Assembly (NCBI GenBank): GCA_030549495.1 | Contig: JAUIRK010000123.1 | Coordinates: 157,443 to 221,442, forward strand | DNA: 64,000 bases | Direction of reading: 5' to 3' | From: Nectonema munidae | Lineage: Eukaryota; Nematomorpha; Nectonematoida; Nectonematidae | Part shown: piece after piece, positions 21,741 to 32,933 of the stretch | Layout of the letters: each line of letters starts with the position of its first letter | Position numbering within the stretch: position 1 is the stretch's first letter | Program-made: the position numbers and the translations under genes | The notes under the pieces: model-generated | Seen by the model: the letters and a program-made list of their open reading frames with translations, nothing else | What the model was told of the DNA's origin: nothing | Database searches by the model: none

Positions 21741-24680
21741 ATTTTATTTTCAAAAGTATATATTTTAAAAGAAATTTGCGAACAAAAATAAATATGGATA
21801 GATCGGCATCGAACCAAAAGTATAAGGAGATTAAAGGCAAAATTTACTTTTGAAGGTTGGTATCAAAGGCCATTAAAACCGCTGAAAGAGACATCAACCT
21901 GCTTTTAAAATCTTGATGTTAACAGGGAATATATGTTGGAAATGCCATAAAAAGAATCGTAATAAAAGTGAAGATATGAGGAAGTGAAAGAAAAAGAGAA
22001 ACATAATCTATAATTAAGAATAGATTACATTCCTAAATAGGTATAGAATCCATTAGAGAGAAGTGGTTATGTTTTTGCAAACAAAACAATTTGATGATAC
22101 GCATTGAGTGATTGAAGCATAGGAACTATTAAAATTTGCTAAGACCATCTTTTGAAATGCTTTAATATTTGTAAAAAACTGATTGAAAAAAGTTCATTGG
22201 TATTGTAGAGTGTAGAAATTTTGTATGTAAAGCATTCTCTTGATTTGAAATAATTATAAAAAGGTATAGACATTTTACCAGCAAAACGAGGAGACCTTCT
22301 GTTTTTCTCAAAGTTAAAAGAGATAAATATGTTGAAAATTGGAGGCAACATATTGTGCAAAAATTTGTACAACGTATTATTTACATTGAAATTATATATA
22401 TCTTCAAGTTTGAGCAAGTGGTGTTCGTGAAATATTCTGTTTGTATGAGAAATTGGATGAAGGTTGAAGACAACTCTTAGTGTTTTTTTTTGTAATGAAA
22501 AGAGAGTTGTGTCTTTTGTATGTCCCCAGTTGAATATGCTGTATCTAAGATGAGGTAGAAAAAGGGTTTTATAAAGAAGTAGCATTGTTTTAGTAGGGAG
22601 GAATCTTTTGGCTTGTCTTAGAATACCAGAGATATAAGCCAATTTGTGAGAGATATGAGATAAATGGCTTTGCCAAGAGAGATTACTCTTGACAATCAAA
22701 CCCAAGTAATTAAATTCGTTAACCTTTTCATAACCAAGCTTTTCTAAGTAGTTTGCATATTGAGTATCGCCAAATCTGTACGAAAAGGAAATATATTTAG
22801 ACTTTTTTTTGTTCAAAGACAAGCCATTTTGCATAAACCAATTTTGTAACATCCTAACATTTCTCTCGAGAAAGTGATCATTTAAATTTTCATGTTCCAA
22901 AAGTACTGTTATGTCATCCGCATACATTAGAACTCTTGCATCTGATGTGACACTAGCAATGTCGTTCATAAAGATGTTGAAAAGAACTGGGGCTAAAATT
23001 GTACCTTGAGGCACTCCAGAAATCACTTTCTTTTTATCAGATATGCAATCATTGACATAGACCCTTTGAGATCTGTTTTCAAGATACGATTTGAAGAATT
23101 CAATAGTGGCATCAGTAAAACCATATAGTCTTAATTTGGACAAAAGTAAGGAATGGGGTAGGGAGTCGAATGCGCGGCTTGTATCTAGAAACAGAGAACA
23201 AACTTGGTTTCTTCTGTCAAGGGAAGAGATTACGCAGTTCAAGAAGTAAGTATGCAAAATTTCTGTAGAATAGTGCTTTCTAAATCCAAATTGAAATGGA
23301 GATAAGAGGTTGTGAGTTGTAAGGTAGTTATCGAGCTGTTTGTGAATAATTTTTTCAAATACTTTTGAGACAGAACTTACGATTGATATAGGTCGGTAGT
23401 TTACAACATCACTTTTGTCACCCTTTTTGTGGACAGGAATTATTTTGGTACTTTTCAAAATTTCAGGAAAGGTGTTATTCTGGATGCATAAGTTGAATGA
23501 TTTCATCAGGGGATGTGCAATGTAGTTTTGAACTTTTTTCAAATCATAAACTGATAGGCCATACACATCTTCAGAGCGACTACTTTTTAAAGAATTGAAG
23601 GACAAAAGAATATCATTCATAGAGATATCTTTGAGAAAAAATGTTGAAGATTTAGACTCAAGGGTAAGTGTACTATCTTTGTGTACGTAAGTACTATTAA
23701 AGCTTTCAGCGAAGTAATCACTAAATAGTTTACAGATAGAAACATCCCTTGATACTTCGACATCATTAACAACCATATGGGAGATTTTAGACTTGGCTCT
23801 AGGCTTTACAAAAGAATTAATAATTCTCCAGGTAAACTTTGTATCCTTATTATTACTTAGTATTTTTTCAAAATAATTTCTTTTTAAATTTTTGGCTGTA
23901 TATTTAACTTGATTTCTCAGAAAGACAAAGATATCTCTTAATTCGTAAGTCTTTGATTTTTTCCATTTAGAGTAGGCCTTATTTCTTTTATTAATTAATT
24001 CTATAAGGTTTTCATTGACCCAACTATTTTTTATTTTCCTAGTATGAGGGTTAGAAAAAAAACATTTCATTGATAAATTTTTTAATTCTGAGATTTTTGA
24101 AATAAGAGAGCTTAACAAATAAGAGGGATCGTTCTCTTCTTGATTAACAAAAGAGATCCAATCATATTCAGAAACTAGCTTTAAAAAAACTTTTTCATCA
24201 AAGAAAGAATTATTTTTAGTTTTTGAAAGAGAAGCATGTTTTAAAGATAACCAAATAGGGTAGTGGTCTGATATGTTTGTATTAAGTACAAATGCTGAAT
24301 AATCAAATTGACGATTTGGTATCAAGATATTGTCCAGTAAGGTGTCACTATTCGGACGGGTCATAGTAGTAATTGTAGGAAGCATCGAATGAGAGATACA
24401 CAAAGTGAAAAACCTATTAATAGCTCGACTTTCAATATTAAAAAGATTGAAATTAAAATCTCCAATTAAAATATTAGTAAAATTGAGAGGAAGCTGATTC
24501 AGATAGATTTCAAACTGGTCATTAAAAGACTCCTCAACGCTGGATATATTTGTTGGTAGTCTATAGAAATTATGCAGCATAAAAAAACGTCTATTAATTA
24601 TTAGTTCCACGCAAAAATACTCAGCAATAGACTCAAAACTACCAGAACTAAAAATTTTATATGAGAGATTTTCTCAAAAA
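21741..24680 (-). mobile_element. 5'-truncated LINE of the CR1/Daphne-Jockey group with (ATT)n tail
   Basis: The element reads leftward. It begins inside the endonuclease domain near 24680, carries one long frame, a 3' UTR of about 400 bases, and ends in an (ATT)n tract (on the plus strand AAT repeats near 21722-21743). Simple trinucleotide 3' ends and 5' truncation are normal outcomes of target-primed reverse transcription. The (ATT)n tail and intact frame suggest a fairly young copy. Confidence 0.85.
22139..24610 (-). CDS. LINE ORF2 (partial endonuclease plus reverse transcriptase), uninterrupted
   Basis: The frame has 823 codons, starting at a non-ATG codon because the 5' end is lost; in-frame sequence continues upstream to about 24675. 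Residues 45-130 are the C-terminal half of the apurinic-type endonuclease (NILIGDFNFN and NTNISDHYPIWLS with the catalytic SDH). The reverse transcriptase follows: VYGLSVYDLKK, IIPVHKKGDKSDVVNYRPIS, QFGFRKHYST, SGVPQGTILAPVLFNIFMND and the catalytic LMYADDITVL. The palm motif usually written LDLSKAFDS reads LDTSRAFDS here. The thumb region (GLSLNKKKSKYISF) and a C-terminal region with NYLGLIVKSNLSW follow. No RNase H domain was seen. It lacks ORF1 and half the endonuclease, so it should be immobile alone. Confidence 0.9.
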   Translation of the reverse strand: MELIINRRFFMLHNFYRLPTNISSVEESFNDQFEIYLNQLPLNFTNILIGDFNFNLFNIESRAINRFFTLCISHSMLPTITTMTRPNSDTLLDNILIPNRQFDYSAFVLNTNISDHYPIWLSLKHASLSKTKNNSFFDEKVFLKLVSEYDWISFVNQEENDPSYLLSSLISKISELKNLSMKCFFSNPHTRKIKNSWVNENLIELINKRNKAYSKWKKSKTYELRDIFVFLRNQVKYTAKNLKRNYFEKILSNNKDTKFTWRIINSFVKPRAKSKISHMVVNDVEVSRDVSICKLFSDYFAESFNSTYVHKDSTLTLESKSSTFFLKDISMNDILLSFNSLKSSRSEDVYGLSVYDLKKVQNYIAHPLMKSFNLCIQNNTFPEILKSTKIIPVHKKGDKSDVVNYRPISIVSSVSKVFEKIIHKQLDNYLTTHNLLSPFQFGFRKHYSTEILHTYFLNCVISSLDRRNQVCSLFLDTSRAFDSLPHSLLLSKLRLYGFTDATIEFFKSYLENRSQRVYVNDCISDKKKVISGVPQGTILAPVLFNIFMNDIASVTSDARVLMYADDITVLLEHENLNDHFLERNVRMLQNWFMQNGLSLNKKKSKYISFSYRFGDTQYANYLEKLGYEKVNEFNYLGLIVKSNLSWQSHLSHISHKLAYISGILRQAKRFLPTKTMLLLYKTLFLPHLRYSIFNWGHTKDTTLFSLQKKTLRVVFNLHPISHTNRIFHEHHLLKLEDIYNFNVNNTLYKFLHNMLPPIFNIFISFNFEKNRRSPRFAGKMSIPFYNYFKSRECFTYKISTLYNTNELFSISFLQILKHFKRWS

Positions 24681-26642
24681 ATAAGTGTTTTTATATTTAT
24701 AATTCTAAAAATGATTATTAAATGTGAAAAAAATCTCCTCTATACCTATAAAATTTCTCTATATTAATAGTTCCATACTATTCTATCGATGTTAGGGATG
24801 GGACAAAATGTCTACTCAAGACGACCTGAGATCATGTTTGTTAAAAGCTCAGAAAATTTAGATGTATAAATTTTATCTCTTATCAAATTTTTCGATAATA
24901 ATCCTATTGATAAATATAATTAATTGAACATAAATTTTTTTTATAATAAATTGTTATAAAATGACATGGTAAAAAATATTATTGGGTGTTGCTCTAAATA
25001 AAACCGAACACTTTTGACACACCTTCGTTTGATTCTTGTTCTTTAGTTTATGCGTATCTTCGTGTATAATGAACTAAAGAGACAGCTACCCTACCTTTGG
25101 AGATCAACTTTCATCAGAAATTCATTTTTTGCAATGTATGATATCTCCTCTTTTTTTAGATCCTCTTTTTCACGTACCAAAAGTCTTTCATTCACACAGG
25201 TTGAAAAAGTTATCAAATTCGATTGAAATTTATAAAAAATTTCAGGAATAGTTACATCTTCACATATTGGCATAAAATTTAATTTTAATGGCATAGAGTT
25301 AATGAATTGATAATTGAAATTTTAGCTAATAAGATAAACGTTCAAAGATTTTAATTCACAAGGGAAGAGCTTCTTCTTCACGGTCAATATCTTTTTTGAA
25401 AGACTTTGCTAGATTATTACACAAACTCCTAGTTCATTGGAAACCTTTCTGGTATCTGGAGCAAGAAAAGCTTGGAAACAAAAACTGAAAAAAATTGGAT
25501 AATTTTTCAGAAAATATCGAAATGTAGAAATCAATTTTTTATAAAAAAAAAATTATTATAACAATTCATTAAACAATTAAAAAAAAATCTGAACAAATTT
25601 TAAAAAAAATATAGCAAAAAATAAAAAGAGAATTTGCTGCGTGAAGGAAAGTGACGCTTCGAAAAAATTTGATTATTTTTAGTGATATAAGAAAAAATAT
25701 AAAAAAATAAAGAAAAAAATATATATAAAAAAATAAAAAAAGAAAATAAATTATCTTAAAAAATATATATAATAGGCTTAAAAGTGGTTTTTGTTAAAAG
25801 TTGATGTTCGCATATGAAAGTCGCATAAGATCACTTAAGTTTCATTGATAAGAATGGAAACAGGTTGTATTATAGGCATGGAGGTTTTGATTAGGAGTGA
25901 TTTTGAAATTTGGTTTTACTGTGTACATAAAGAGTAGAGACCTTGTTACACAGCGCCAAAGGATAAATGTATTTTAAAAAGGTTGAAAATGTAATGGTTT
26001 ATAAGTGAAAATCAATTTATTATTTTATATATAATTACACATATTATATTATCAGATAATGCGGTTTAGAGCTTTTAGATGATATTTATTGCAAAGTTCC
26101 TTTGCTCGCTTGATATTTTTCGGATGAATTTTGTTTTTTTATTAATTATAAATATACCAGTTTTCAGCATCTAAAAAAACTAATTGATGTCACTACGTTT
26201 TGAGTTTGACAAATATATTAATTATCATTAAATGATTAAAAAATCTAGCCCCATTTTATTGATTTATTTGACTTTTTTTAGTCCAATTTGTGGCACATAA
26301 ATTTAATCGGACCCTCTCATGTTCATTTGTGCTTATTCCTTTTAATTCGAAAAATCCAAACTTTAAAGAGCAATCGAAGATTTGATGGGACAGTATGTTT
26401 TGAATAAAGTTGTCTTTTTATTTGCCAGATTTTTAACAAGAGAAAGATTTTCAACAGGAAAGATTGGCATCCACTTATATTTTTGGTGCAAAACAACGAC
26501 AATAATAAAATCATATGTTAGTGGTGGGATGTGTTTTTCCGTTATATGGGCTTATCGAGAATCTATTTGTGTCTAAATTTAAATGATATTCATTGGCATA
26601 AAAGAATTCAAAAAACACCAATTTATTAGTTCGAGAATGAAA
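24681..26642. other. AT-rich stretch with nothing recognised
   Basis: A/T-homopolymer-rich sequence, densest at 25480-25760. No exon, RNA gene or paired terminal repeat was found. Confidence 0.4.
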
Positions 26643-26816
26643 TTATCCACACATCTTATCATATTCAGCAGTCGCGATAACCTTTTCATGAGTTTTCAAA
26701 TTTCTGAAAATTTTTTTTACTTTCATCCTGTTCACGCCAAAGCTGCGCACGGCATCCACGTTAGTTTCGTCATCGCAACGTATCTTTTCAATGAATTGAT
26801 TTCCTATCTTCGTTAT
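26643..26816 (-). CDS. candidate terminal exon of an unknown gene
   Basis: On the minus strand a good acceptor (cttgatttttttaag) is followed by 57 open codons and a TAA. The peptide begins ITKIGNQFIEKIRCDDETN and continues VDAVRSFGVNRMKVKKIF; it is charged and protein-like. The segment is richer in G+C than its surroundings. No family was recognised, and no partner exon was found upstream. A decayed transposon could give the same picture. Confidence 0.3.
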   Translation of the reverse strand: MTKIGNQFIEKIRCDDETNVDAVRSFGVNRMKVKKIFRNLKTHEKVIATAEYDKMCG

Positions 26817-27505
26817 CTTAAAAAAATCAAGTTAATTATTGCAAAATACTTCGACTGCTTTGATATACTTTTTAAAATTTTTTAAATAAATTTATATTTT
26901 TTTGATAACACCATTGCTGAATCCGTGTTTGTTCCATCACAAACTATAGCACTAAGAAAATGGTCCATAGAGATACTCAAAAAAACTAACATAAATTATA
27001 TAGGGCTCATTACCCTTTAATCATTGTTAAATGACGTCCAGGGGTAGTTTACCACTACTTTGGGAAGCCCTGATATATGCAATGAAACGAAGCAGGGGTC
27101 TAGAGTTTTATTATATTTATCTTTAGTACTGTATAAGGAAGTCAAAAATAAAATGAGCCAATCACTGCCCTACACACATGACTTTTAGTTGAATCCACAT
27201 GAAATCCGCGTTTTATCAGTTCAATCCACATTACTTATTGCGTTGTAAAGTCATTTTTTAATAATATAATTTTAATAAACAAAACAAAAGTAAGCAAGGC
27301 TGGCGAGTCCGTGCGAAAATATACGAAGGCGGTTACGATTGTGACTCTTACTACTTAAAAAATACGATTACAAATACTTAAAAACTATTAATTTTTTTTA
27401 TCTTTCCACAGATGACGTTTTTTGGTAATCCATTGAACATAAATTTTTTAATGAGTAGCCATATGTGATAAGACAAATATTTATATTATTTTTGACTATT
27501 AATAT

Positions 27506-28127
27506 GGTACCGGGTCAAAACGCCTTAAAACCAAAACGCCCGATACCAAAACGCCCCAAAACCAAAACGTGAGAAAATAATAATTCGGACGTTACTATTT
27601 TTGAAGTTTATTCTATTTGGACAGTTTTCAAAATGGTCGATTTGACACGAAATGATAGTAATCAATTTGAATTGAAAGATAAAAGTGATCATACAAAAAT
27701 ACATTATTTCTTTGGTTTGAAAAACAATTAAACTACCAATTTTAACGGAAAATCGTTTGAAACCAGAAAAGATGTGAATAATTTAAACAGAAAAACAAAA
27801 ATATAAATAATTTCTGATTTTGGTTCAAAATTTCAGGAGTATTTCGATTCGATAAGATCGATAAATTAGGAATCTTGTATCTGTTTTTTATGCTGAAACA
27901 ACAAAGTGTTAAATTTAACATATTCTTAGAAAACTATATAAGATAATAATTGGAAAACAGCGTAGATACAAGAAAAAATCTAAAATTTTTAAATATTTTT
28001 TGTAGATTCAAGTTTCAGACGTTCTTGTATCGGGTGTTTTGGTATCGGGCGTTTTGGTTTCGAGCGTTTTGGTCTTGGATGTTTTGGTTTTGGGCGTTTT
28101 GGATTTCGGTCGTTTTGACTGGAATTC
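27506..28127 (-). mobile_element. non-autonomous DNA transposon inserted in the FABP-like gene
   Basis: This 622-bp element is flanked by an exact 8-bp duplication ATTAATAT (27498-27505 and 28128-28135). Its ends are inverted: GGTACCGGGTCAAAACG on the left and, read inwards on the other strand, GAATTCCAGTCAAAACG on the right. Both ends then carry tandem motifs of about 11 bases of the form CCAAAACGCCC (27520-27570 and, inverted, 28027-28110). The interior has no coding capacity. An 8-bp duplication fits hAT- or P-like transposases; the family is not recognised. Confidence 0.75.
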
Positions 28128-28274
28128 ATTAATATATAAGGAAACTTGAATTAGTGCCGTTATTTGACCAGATATTATAATCCCAGCTGATTCTGTCATT
28201 GAAAAAAAGACCGACCCTTTTCTTTGCAAATGATGTTCCAGTGGACATTGTTGGTACTCTTGAATTGATGCTTT
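28128..28274 (-). CDS. fatty-acid-binding-protein-like gene, last exon, interrupted near the stop
   Basis: The exon follows acceptor cttatattttacag and continues in phase 0 from the exon at 29825. It reads KASIQEYQQ, HHLQRKGSVFFSMTESAG and IIISGQITALIQVSLYIN, fitting the last beta strands of a FABP barrel (LVxxQKxxG, a strand with a turn, then TRxY-like end). A transposon lies after the IN codons. In the undisrupted order the frame would have gone on for three more codons to a TAA at 27486-27488, giving a normal FABP length. With the insertion, the frame runs into the element's inverted repeat and ends at 28008, adding a tail of about 40 residues rich in Lys, Thr and Pro (SKTPKTKTSKTKT). Whether this allele makes a stable protein is unknown. 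Confidence 0.65.
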
Positions 28275-28899
28275 CTGTAAAATATAAGGGAGAAGATGAC
28301 ATTGTGCAAGAATTTCTTTTCCACAATGCTTTCTCAATCGTAAAAACATATTTGATTTGATTTTAGTGTTTTTTTTAATATGATTTAGATTGGAAGGACT
28401 GTTTGACTATTTGCATTGATGTAATTCGATCAATGTTGGAGATTCGTTCTTGTTGATCGCATTAAAAATGGGAAACCAAATCTTGTAGTGATCCTTTAAA
28501 TGATTGAACTTTATAGCAAAAGCTTTAAATTCACGCGCGCATTTTCCATAAAATGCGAAAAGAAATGGATTCACATTACAAACGCTTGTTATTCTTTCAA
28601 ATATCGCTTGGCTATCTAAAACTTGAACTTTTGGAACGGGTTCTTGAGTTAAAATGGGAAATTCAAATCTTCTCTTTAAGAAAAACATTTAAAGATTAAG
28701 CTTGGCTAACAAAGTATGCTTATTTAGGAGATATATTTATACATCTGAATTAACACCATTCAGACATGCAGGCTAGAAACCACACCATTGGAGAAAAATG
28801 GTTTCTTTTAATAAAAAGCTTCCTGTTTGGAGAGGAAAGTAGACTAAGGGAAAAACTGCAGCATTAAGTAACACAGCATTAAGTCCTACTGATTAAGTC

Positions 28900-29298
28900 T
28901 TCTTCCTGACATAAGAAATCAACAAGGGACAGGTGGATTTAGAATTATGTTGGAGAAAACGTTGATTTGAGCTGGGTAAGGAATATTTCTGCAGGCAATG
29001 CCACTGATCATGGAGAAGACATTGTAAGATTTCAAAAAGAATTTATAGATGGGAAAGAAAATCAAGTTCCAAAACTTCAGTGTTTAAAGTTTTAGACTCA
29101 AACTATGATAAGGCTATTTTTACCCTGGAAGCTCACAAAGTTCTTCTCCCTTTTCCAAAAATATATCTCTGCAAACAAGTGTTTACAAGTGTTGTTGGAA
29201 TCAAGACGAAAATAAAAAACCCACTGGATCCTCAGCGCCAGGTGCGCTCTACTTTAACAATCAATATAAAAATGAGATTTACCTTGTTCACAAAATGA
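28900..29298 (+). mobile_element. hAT transposase C-terminal scrap (ZBED5-like)
   Basis: The frame at 29080-29298 contains LPFPKIYLCKQVFTSVVGIK and KNPLDPQRQVRSTL. This corresponds to the hAT dimerisation region of ZBED5/FAM200-like proteins (FxTxYLCExxFSxLxxIKxKxRxxLxxExDLRxxLS). It is frame-damaged and has no visible terminal repeats. It lies within the intron of the FABP-like gene in the opposite orientation. Confidence 0.6.
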
Positions 29299-29543
29299 AG
29301 CACTTTCAAGGCAGAGAATAAAAAGCTTTCTTAAATTTTTATAATTTGTTGTAATGTTCTTGGTAAATTTCAAAAAAATTAACTTTTATAAAAAATATGA
29401 ACAAAACCTTCTTTTCCTTTCTAACTTGTATCTATGTCGGCATTAAATGTATTCACATTTATTGCGTTAGAAAATATAAACTAAATTACAATGAAGAAGG
29501 CTCATAAACACTCTGTAACATAAACTGATTAAATTTATTTAAA

Positions 29544-29693
29544 GGCGTGAGTAAGGTCGGTTAGGTATTGGACTTCGATAACTCAGGGTCTTGGGTTCGA
29601 TCCCGCATCAAGCCTGCTTTCTTCATGGTTTGATACAAGCGGTGCAATTGTGCCTTCTCGATGAAAATACCCCACTTTACCTGTACCTTCACC
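29544..29693 (+). mobile_element. tRNA-derived SINE family A, copy 1
   Basis: The head GGCGTGAGTAAGGTCGG and the Pol III B box GGTTCGATCCC (29594-29604) mark a tRNA-derived promoter. The body GATACAAGCGGTGCAATTG, TGCCTTCTCGATGAAAA and ACCTTCACCTTT is shared with copies at 32934, 37698 and 42994 (reverse). It lies in the FABP-like intron. Confidence 0.85.
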
Positions 29694-29824
29694 TTTATTT
29701 TAGTGGGTATAAAGGAGCCGCCTTTAGTTAAGACTAAATTTTGCGTCGCAACCAAAAAAGGTTCGCAAGCACAGTTCTACACTAAATGTTTGGAAGACCG
29801 TTTTTAAATAATATAAAAACTTAC

Positions 29825-30075
29825 AGTTTCTTCGCAAGTGGCGCCATTAAGATTATTTTTCTTGGCCATAACTCCATCCTTGAAAGAAATCGGAAAGCTT
29901 GAATCTTGCAGGTTTATGTTAAAGCTCCATTCAGATTTGGACTGATCCAACTTGACATCTATCGTATAGTTTTTTTCACGAAACGCTTCCAAATATTTCC
30001 CTGTAACGCCAAGCTTACGCATGAACATAGCCATTTCGTTGTTAGTGTTGGGCAAGTATCTTCCGCAAATGTCTT
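29825..30075 (-). CDS. fatty-acid-binding-protein-like gene, internal exon
   Basis: FABPs are small cytosolic ten-strand beta barrels that carry fatty acids or retinoids. This exon lies between acceptor tttaattag and donor ACT-GTAAGT. It reads EDICGRYLPNTNNEMAMFMR, then KLGVTGKYLEAFREKNYTID, then SFNINLQDSSFPISFKDGV and NNLNGATCEET. This matches the family pattern GxYxLxxxxNxxxFMKxLGV, the helix-turn-helix lid, a strand pair and the ISFKxG turn. It is joined in phase 0 to the exon ending at 28128; together they give about 136 residues, the usual FABP length. The short first exon with the ATG was not found. The position of the intron agrees with the second intron of FABP genes. Confidence 0.75.
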
Positions 30076-30516
30076 CTAATTAAAGTCACTATTATACAAT
30101 TAACTCATTTTGAATAAATTGTGTTGGTAAAATATTTTCTGTCTCATTTCCCTCCTAAAAATTATTCTTATAAAAGGAAATCTTTGTTGCTGATTCTACT
30201 AAATGAAAAATAAGCAAGATCAAAAGAAGACTGACACCAATGGGAATTGCTCCGGTGCACTTTTTTGTTCAGAGATCCTTTGTTTTCTTTGTCGATGAAA
30301 AATTATGAACAATTTTAGATGAATACGAAAAACCACTTTTTCCTGTGTTGAGGCACATTTAGACACTTTGGGGGAGAGCTTGAGCTACAGTGCAAAGAAA
30401 CTTTCACACGTTGGGAATAAAACGCATGTGAGGTGTCAGAGTCACCCCCCTCCCAACCTATTATATTTCGATATCAATAAAGTGCTCAAAAAATGGTTTA
30501 TTTTTAGACTATATAT

Positions 30517-30720
30517 AAAAATTTGGTACTTATTAGTTATCTCCCTCCCACTTTAAATTTTTTTTCAGTAATTTACTAAAAAAATTTTTTGAATGGGGGG
30601 GGGGGGGGGGGGGATAACCCATAAGTACCAAAAAATTTTTGTGAAAATATTTAGCCCCCCCCCCCCCCCCCCCCAATTTTTTCCAGCCCTCCCAATTGAA
30701 AAGTCCTAGCTACGGGTCTG
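30517..30720 (-). repeat. inverted repeat with G19 and C20 tracts; possible hAT end
   Basis: Arms AAAAATTTGGTACTTATTAG (from 30517) and its imperfect inverse AAGTACCAAAAAATTTTT (near 30622) flank a G19 run (30595-30613). A C20 run follows at 30655-30674. The right edge, read on the minus strand, begins CAGACCCGTAGCTAGGAC at 30720, which resembles a hAT terminus. No matching left end was found. Confidence 0.5.
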
Positions 30721-32559
30721 CTTACATGAAAGGAAAAGTAAAAAGAAAAAAGAATGAAAGTAGCAAGGGGAAAGAGACTAATGAATATATAATTATATAT
30801 TTTATATAAGTTTAATACAATTAACTTATACTATAAGAGACATGACTTTTTGAGTGAAACGTTGTCAATCCTCTCTATAAAGTCTTTTCATTGGATAAGA
30901 AAATATGTTAAGGCACGAATGAGAAGTGCATATGTGAAAATACAAAAAAAGTGGCATGGATCTTATAGAGTAAAAAATAGAAAAAATCAATTACAAACTT
31001 TTGATTGATTTAAGAGCAAGAACAGTGAGGGAGTTCAAAAAATGTTTACTTTACAAAAAATGTTTTGACAAGTTTTATCAGGGGGCAAGCGCGATGCCCT
31101 CCCCGAACTTTTTGACCGTTTTCTGTGGACTGCCAACTCAAAGAAAAAAGAAGCGTTTACTTGCACCAAAATCGAAACGTAGATAAATATTTTACCATTA
31201 AGAAGAATGCACTCCAGAGAGACCAAGAGAATAGGAGAAACGAGAACCTAAAAAGTAAAGTTGAAATTGCACAATTTTCAACTCATCCATAAGTTGTTTA
31301 TCAAGATTGACAATGCTTCACTAAGGGTTGATTTATACATGCTTTTCAAAATGTATTGGCATGCCAATCAAAGGCTATAAATTTGTCATATGTCATTTAG
31401 CTCACTCTATGAGGATCATTAAATCTTTCCGCTAAATATTCTTAGTTTTGTGAAATTTCTTTCAAAATAAAACATATTGCTAATTTTGTGAAATTTCAAT
31501 AACATGAAATTAACTTAATTTGCAATTGAAAAAGACACAATAAAATAGATCGTATAGCTTTACTAAACCCCTAATAGACTTGTATCTCAATGTATTTCAG
31601 TAACTTTTTGGTTTTTGCTTCAAATAACTTGAAATCTTAACACAATTTTAATTTTGACATTTAGAATATTTATTTAAAATCTTAACTTTTTCTATTGGAT
31701 GAAAAGTGGATGAATTTTACAGAAAAAAATCTTACATTTACACACATATTATAGCAGATATCTTGAACGTATTTTGATGCTGCCAGTGATTTGCCAAGCT
31801 CCCAATATTAGTTAAATACTCTTTATAAAAGCTCTTTATCAAGTCAAAATTTTTAGTTATATAAACAGAATGTTTATATTCTGCATATTTTTACAATATA
31901 ATCTGTCTTATTAAAAATTTTAAAAAGATTATATAAATTAATTTTACAAATCTTTATAACAATGGTGCAGAGATAAAAGAACCAAAAACAAAAATCAAAG
32001 TCTTTCCAATTGCAATGTGTTTCAAACCCATACCCACATTCATGCAACAAAGAAGATCCACGCCTGAAGATCTGCCTCTCGCAAAGTGTAAAAGCCTATC
32101 CATCCAAGCATCATTTTAGGCCAAACTTTGATATGAACATTGGAATCACTGAAAGAAAAATCATTACTATATGGATATACTGAAGGAAAGAAGCCTTACA
32201 CTTCATATACTCTATCAAACAATTTGGTCTCCATTGAATCTATCTAAATCTGATATTTTTTATCCTTGAGCTACTTGAGCTACTGTATCTCTTTGAACCT
32301 ACTAATATATGATGAAATGTGTTATATGTCAATCAATTGGTTTCATTCATATTGTTGATTTTGAGCTGAAGGCGTGCGTCGTCATATGTTTTCCTTTCTT
32401 CTTATTCTATTCTCGCAATCACGTGATATAGGACTTGTACAAGTAGTGATTCCGGTAGTCTTGTTGGTGAAAGTGTCGGATCAATCGTGTACTCTTCGAG
32501 CGATTATGAAGTTCATAATTTCTTCATCTCCACCTGGTTCTTAAGGTGAGGTTAAAGAT
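30721..32559. other. AT-rich stretch with nothing recognised
   Basis: Apart from short chance frames, no gene, RNA gene or element could be supported. The first exon of the FABP-like gene may lie in here or in the preceding 450 bases. Confidence 0.35.
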
Positions 32560-32846
32560 ATGGCATATGAAAGCGCGAAGCGAAACTTGAAGAAAATTAG
32601 AGGTAATCAATTACTTCAATTATACATAATAAGTTTTTAATGATATATTTTTATACTTTGACAGAAGAATCTCTTTTTAAAAATTTGCGTTACCGTTGTG
32701 ACAAGTTCTCAACAGAAGTTCTCCTAGCATGTTTTGGCTGCCTATTTCACATTGGCCAGTCTAAAAATCAAGAGATCGATATAAAGGATTTATTCTCAGA
32801 AAAAAATGAAGAACTGAAAGCTGCTCTCAGTCGAGACATCTTCTAA
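32560..32846 (+). CDS. small two-exon gene of unknown function (74 residues)
   Basis: Exon 1 (32560-32602) starts at ATG and reads MAYESAKRNLKKIR. It ends one base into a codon at donor GTAATC. A 62-base intron ends at the strong acceptor tatactttgacag (32664). Exon 2 (32665-32846) completes the codon in phase and reads EESLFKNLRYRCDKFSTEV, LLACFGCLFHIGQ and DIKDLFSEKNEELKAALSR before TAA. The matching phase, the good splice sites and the protein-like composition support a real gene. The product looks helical with a short hydrophobic middle (LLACFGCLF). No family was recognised. A SINE and a piggyBac remnant follow within 90 bases, so a transposon origin is not excluded. Confidence 0.45.
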
Positions 32847-32933
32847 CTCATAAATGTTTTTATACGAGTTGATGTTAAAATGAGAGAAACCCAATAGACA
32901 AATTGAAGCTCAATTAGGCATATGCACCATAAT

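Noticed and set aside
27950-28132. 60-codon plus-strand frame rich in Phe and Trp
   Set aside because: It is a translation of the transposon's tandem terminal motifs, not a gene.
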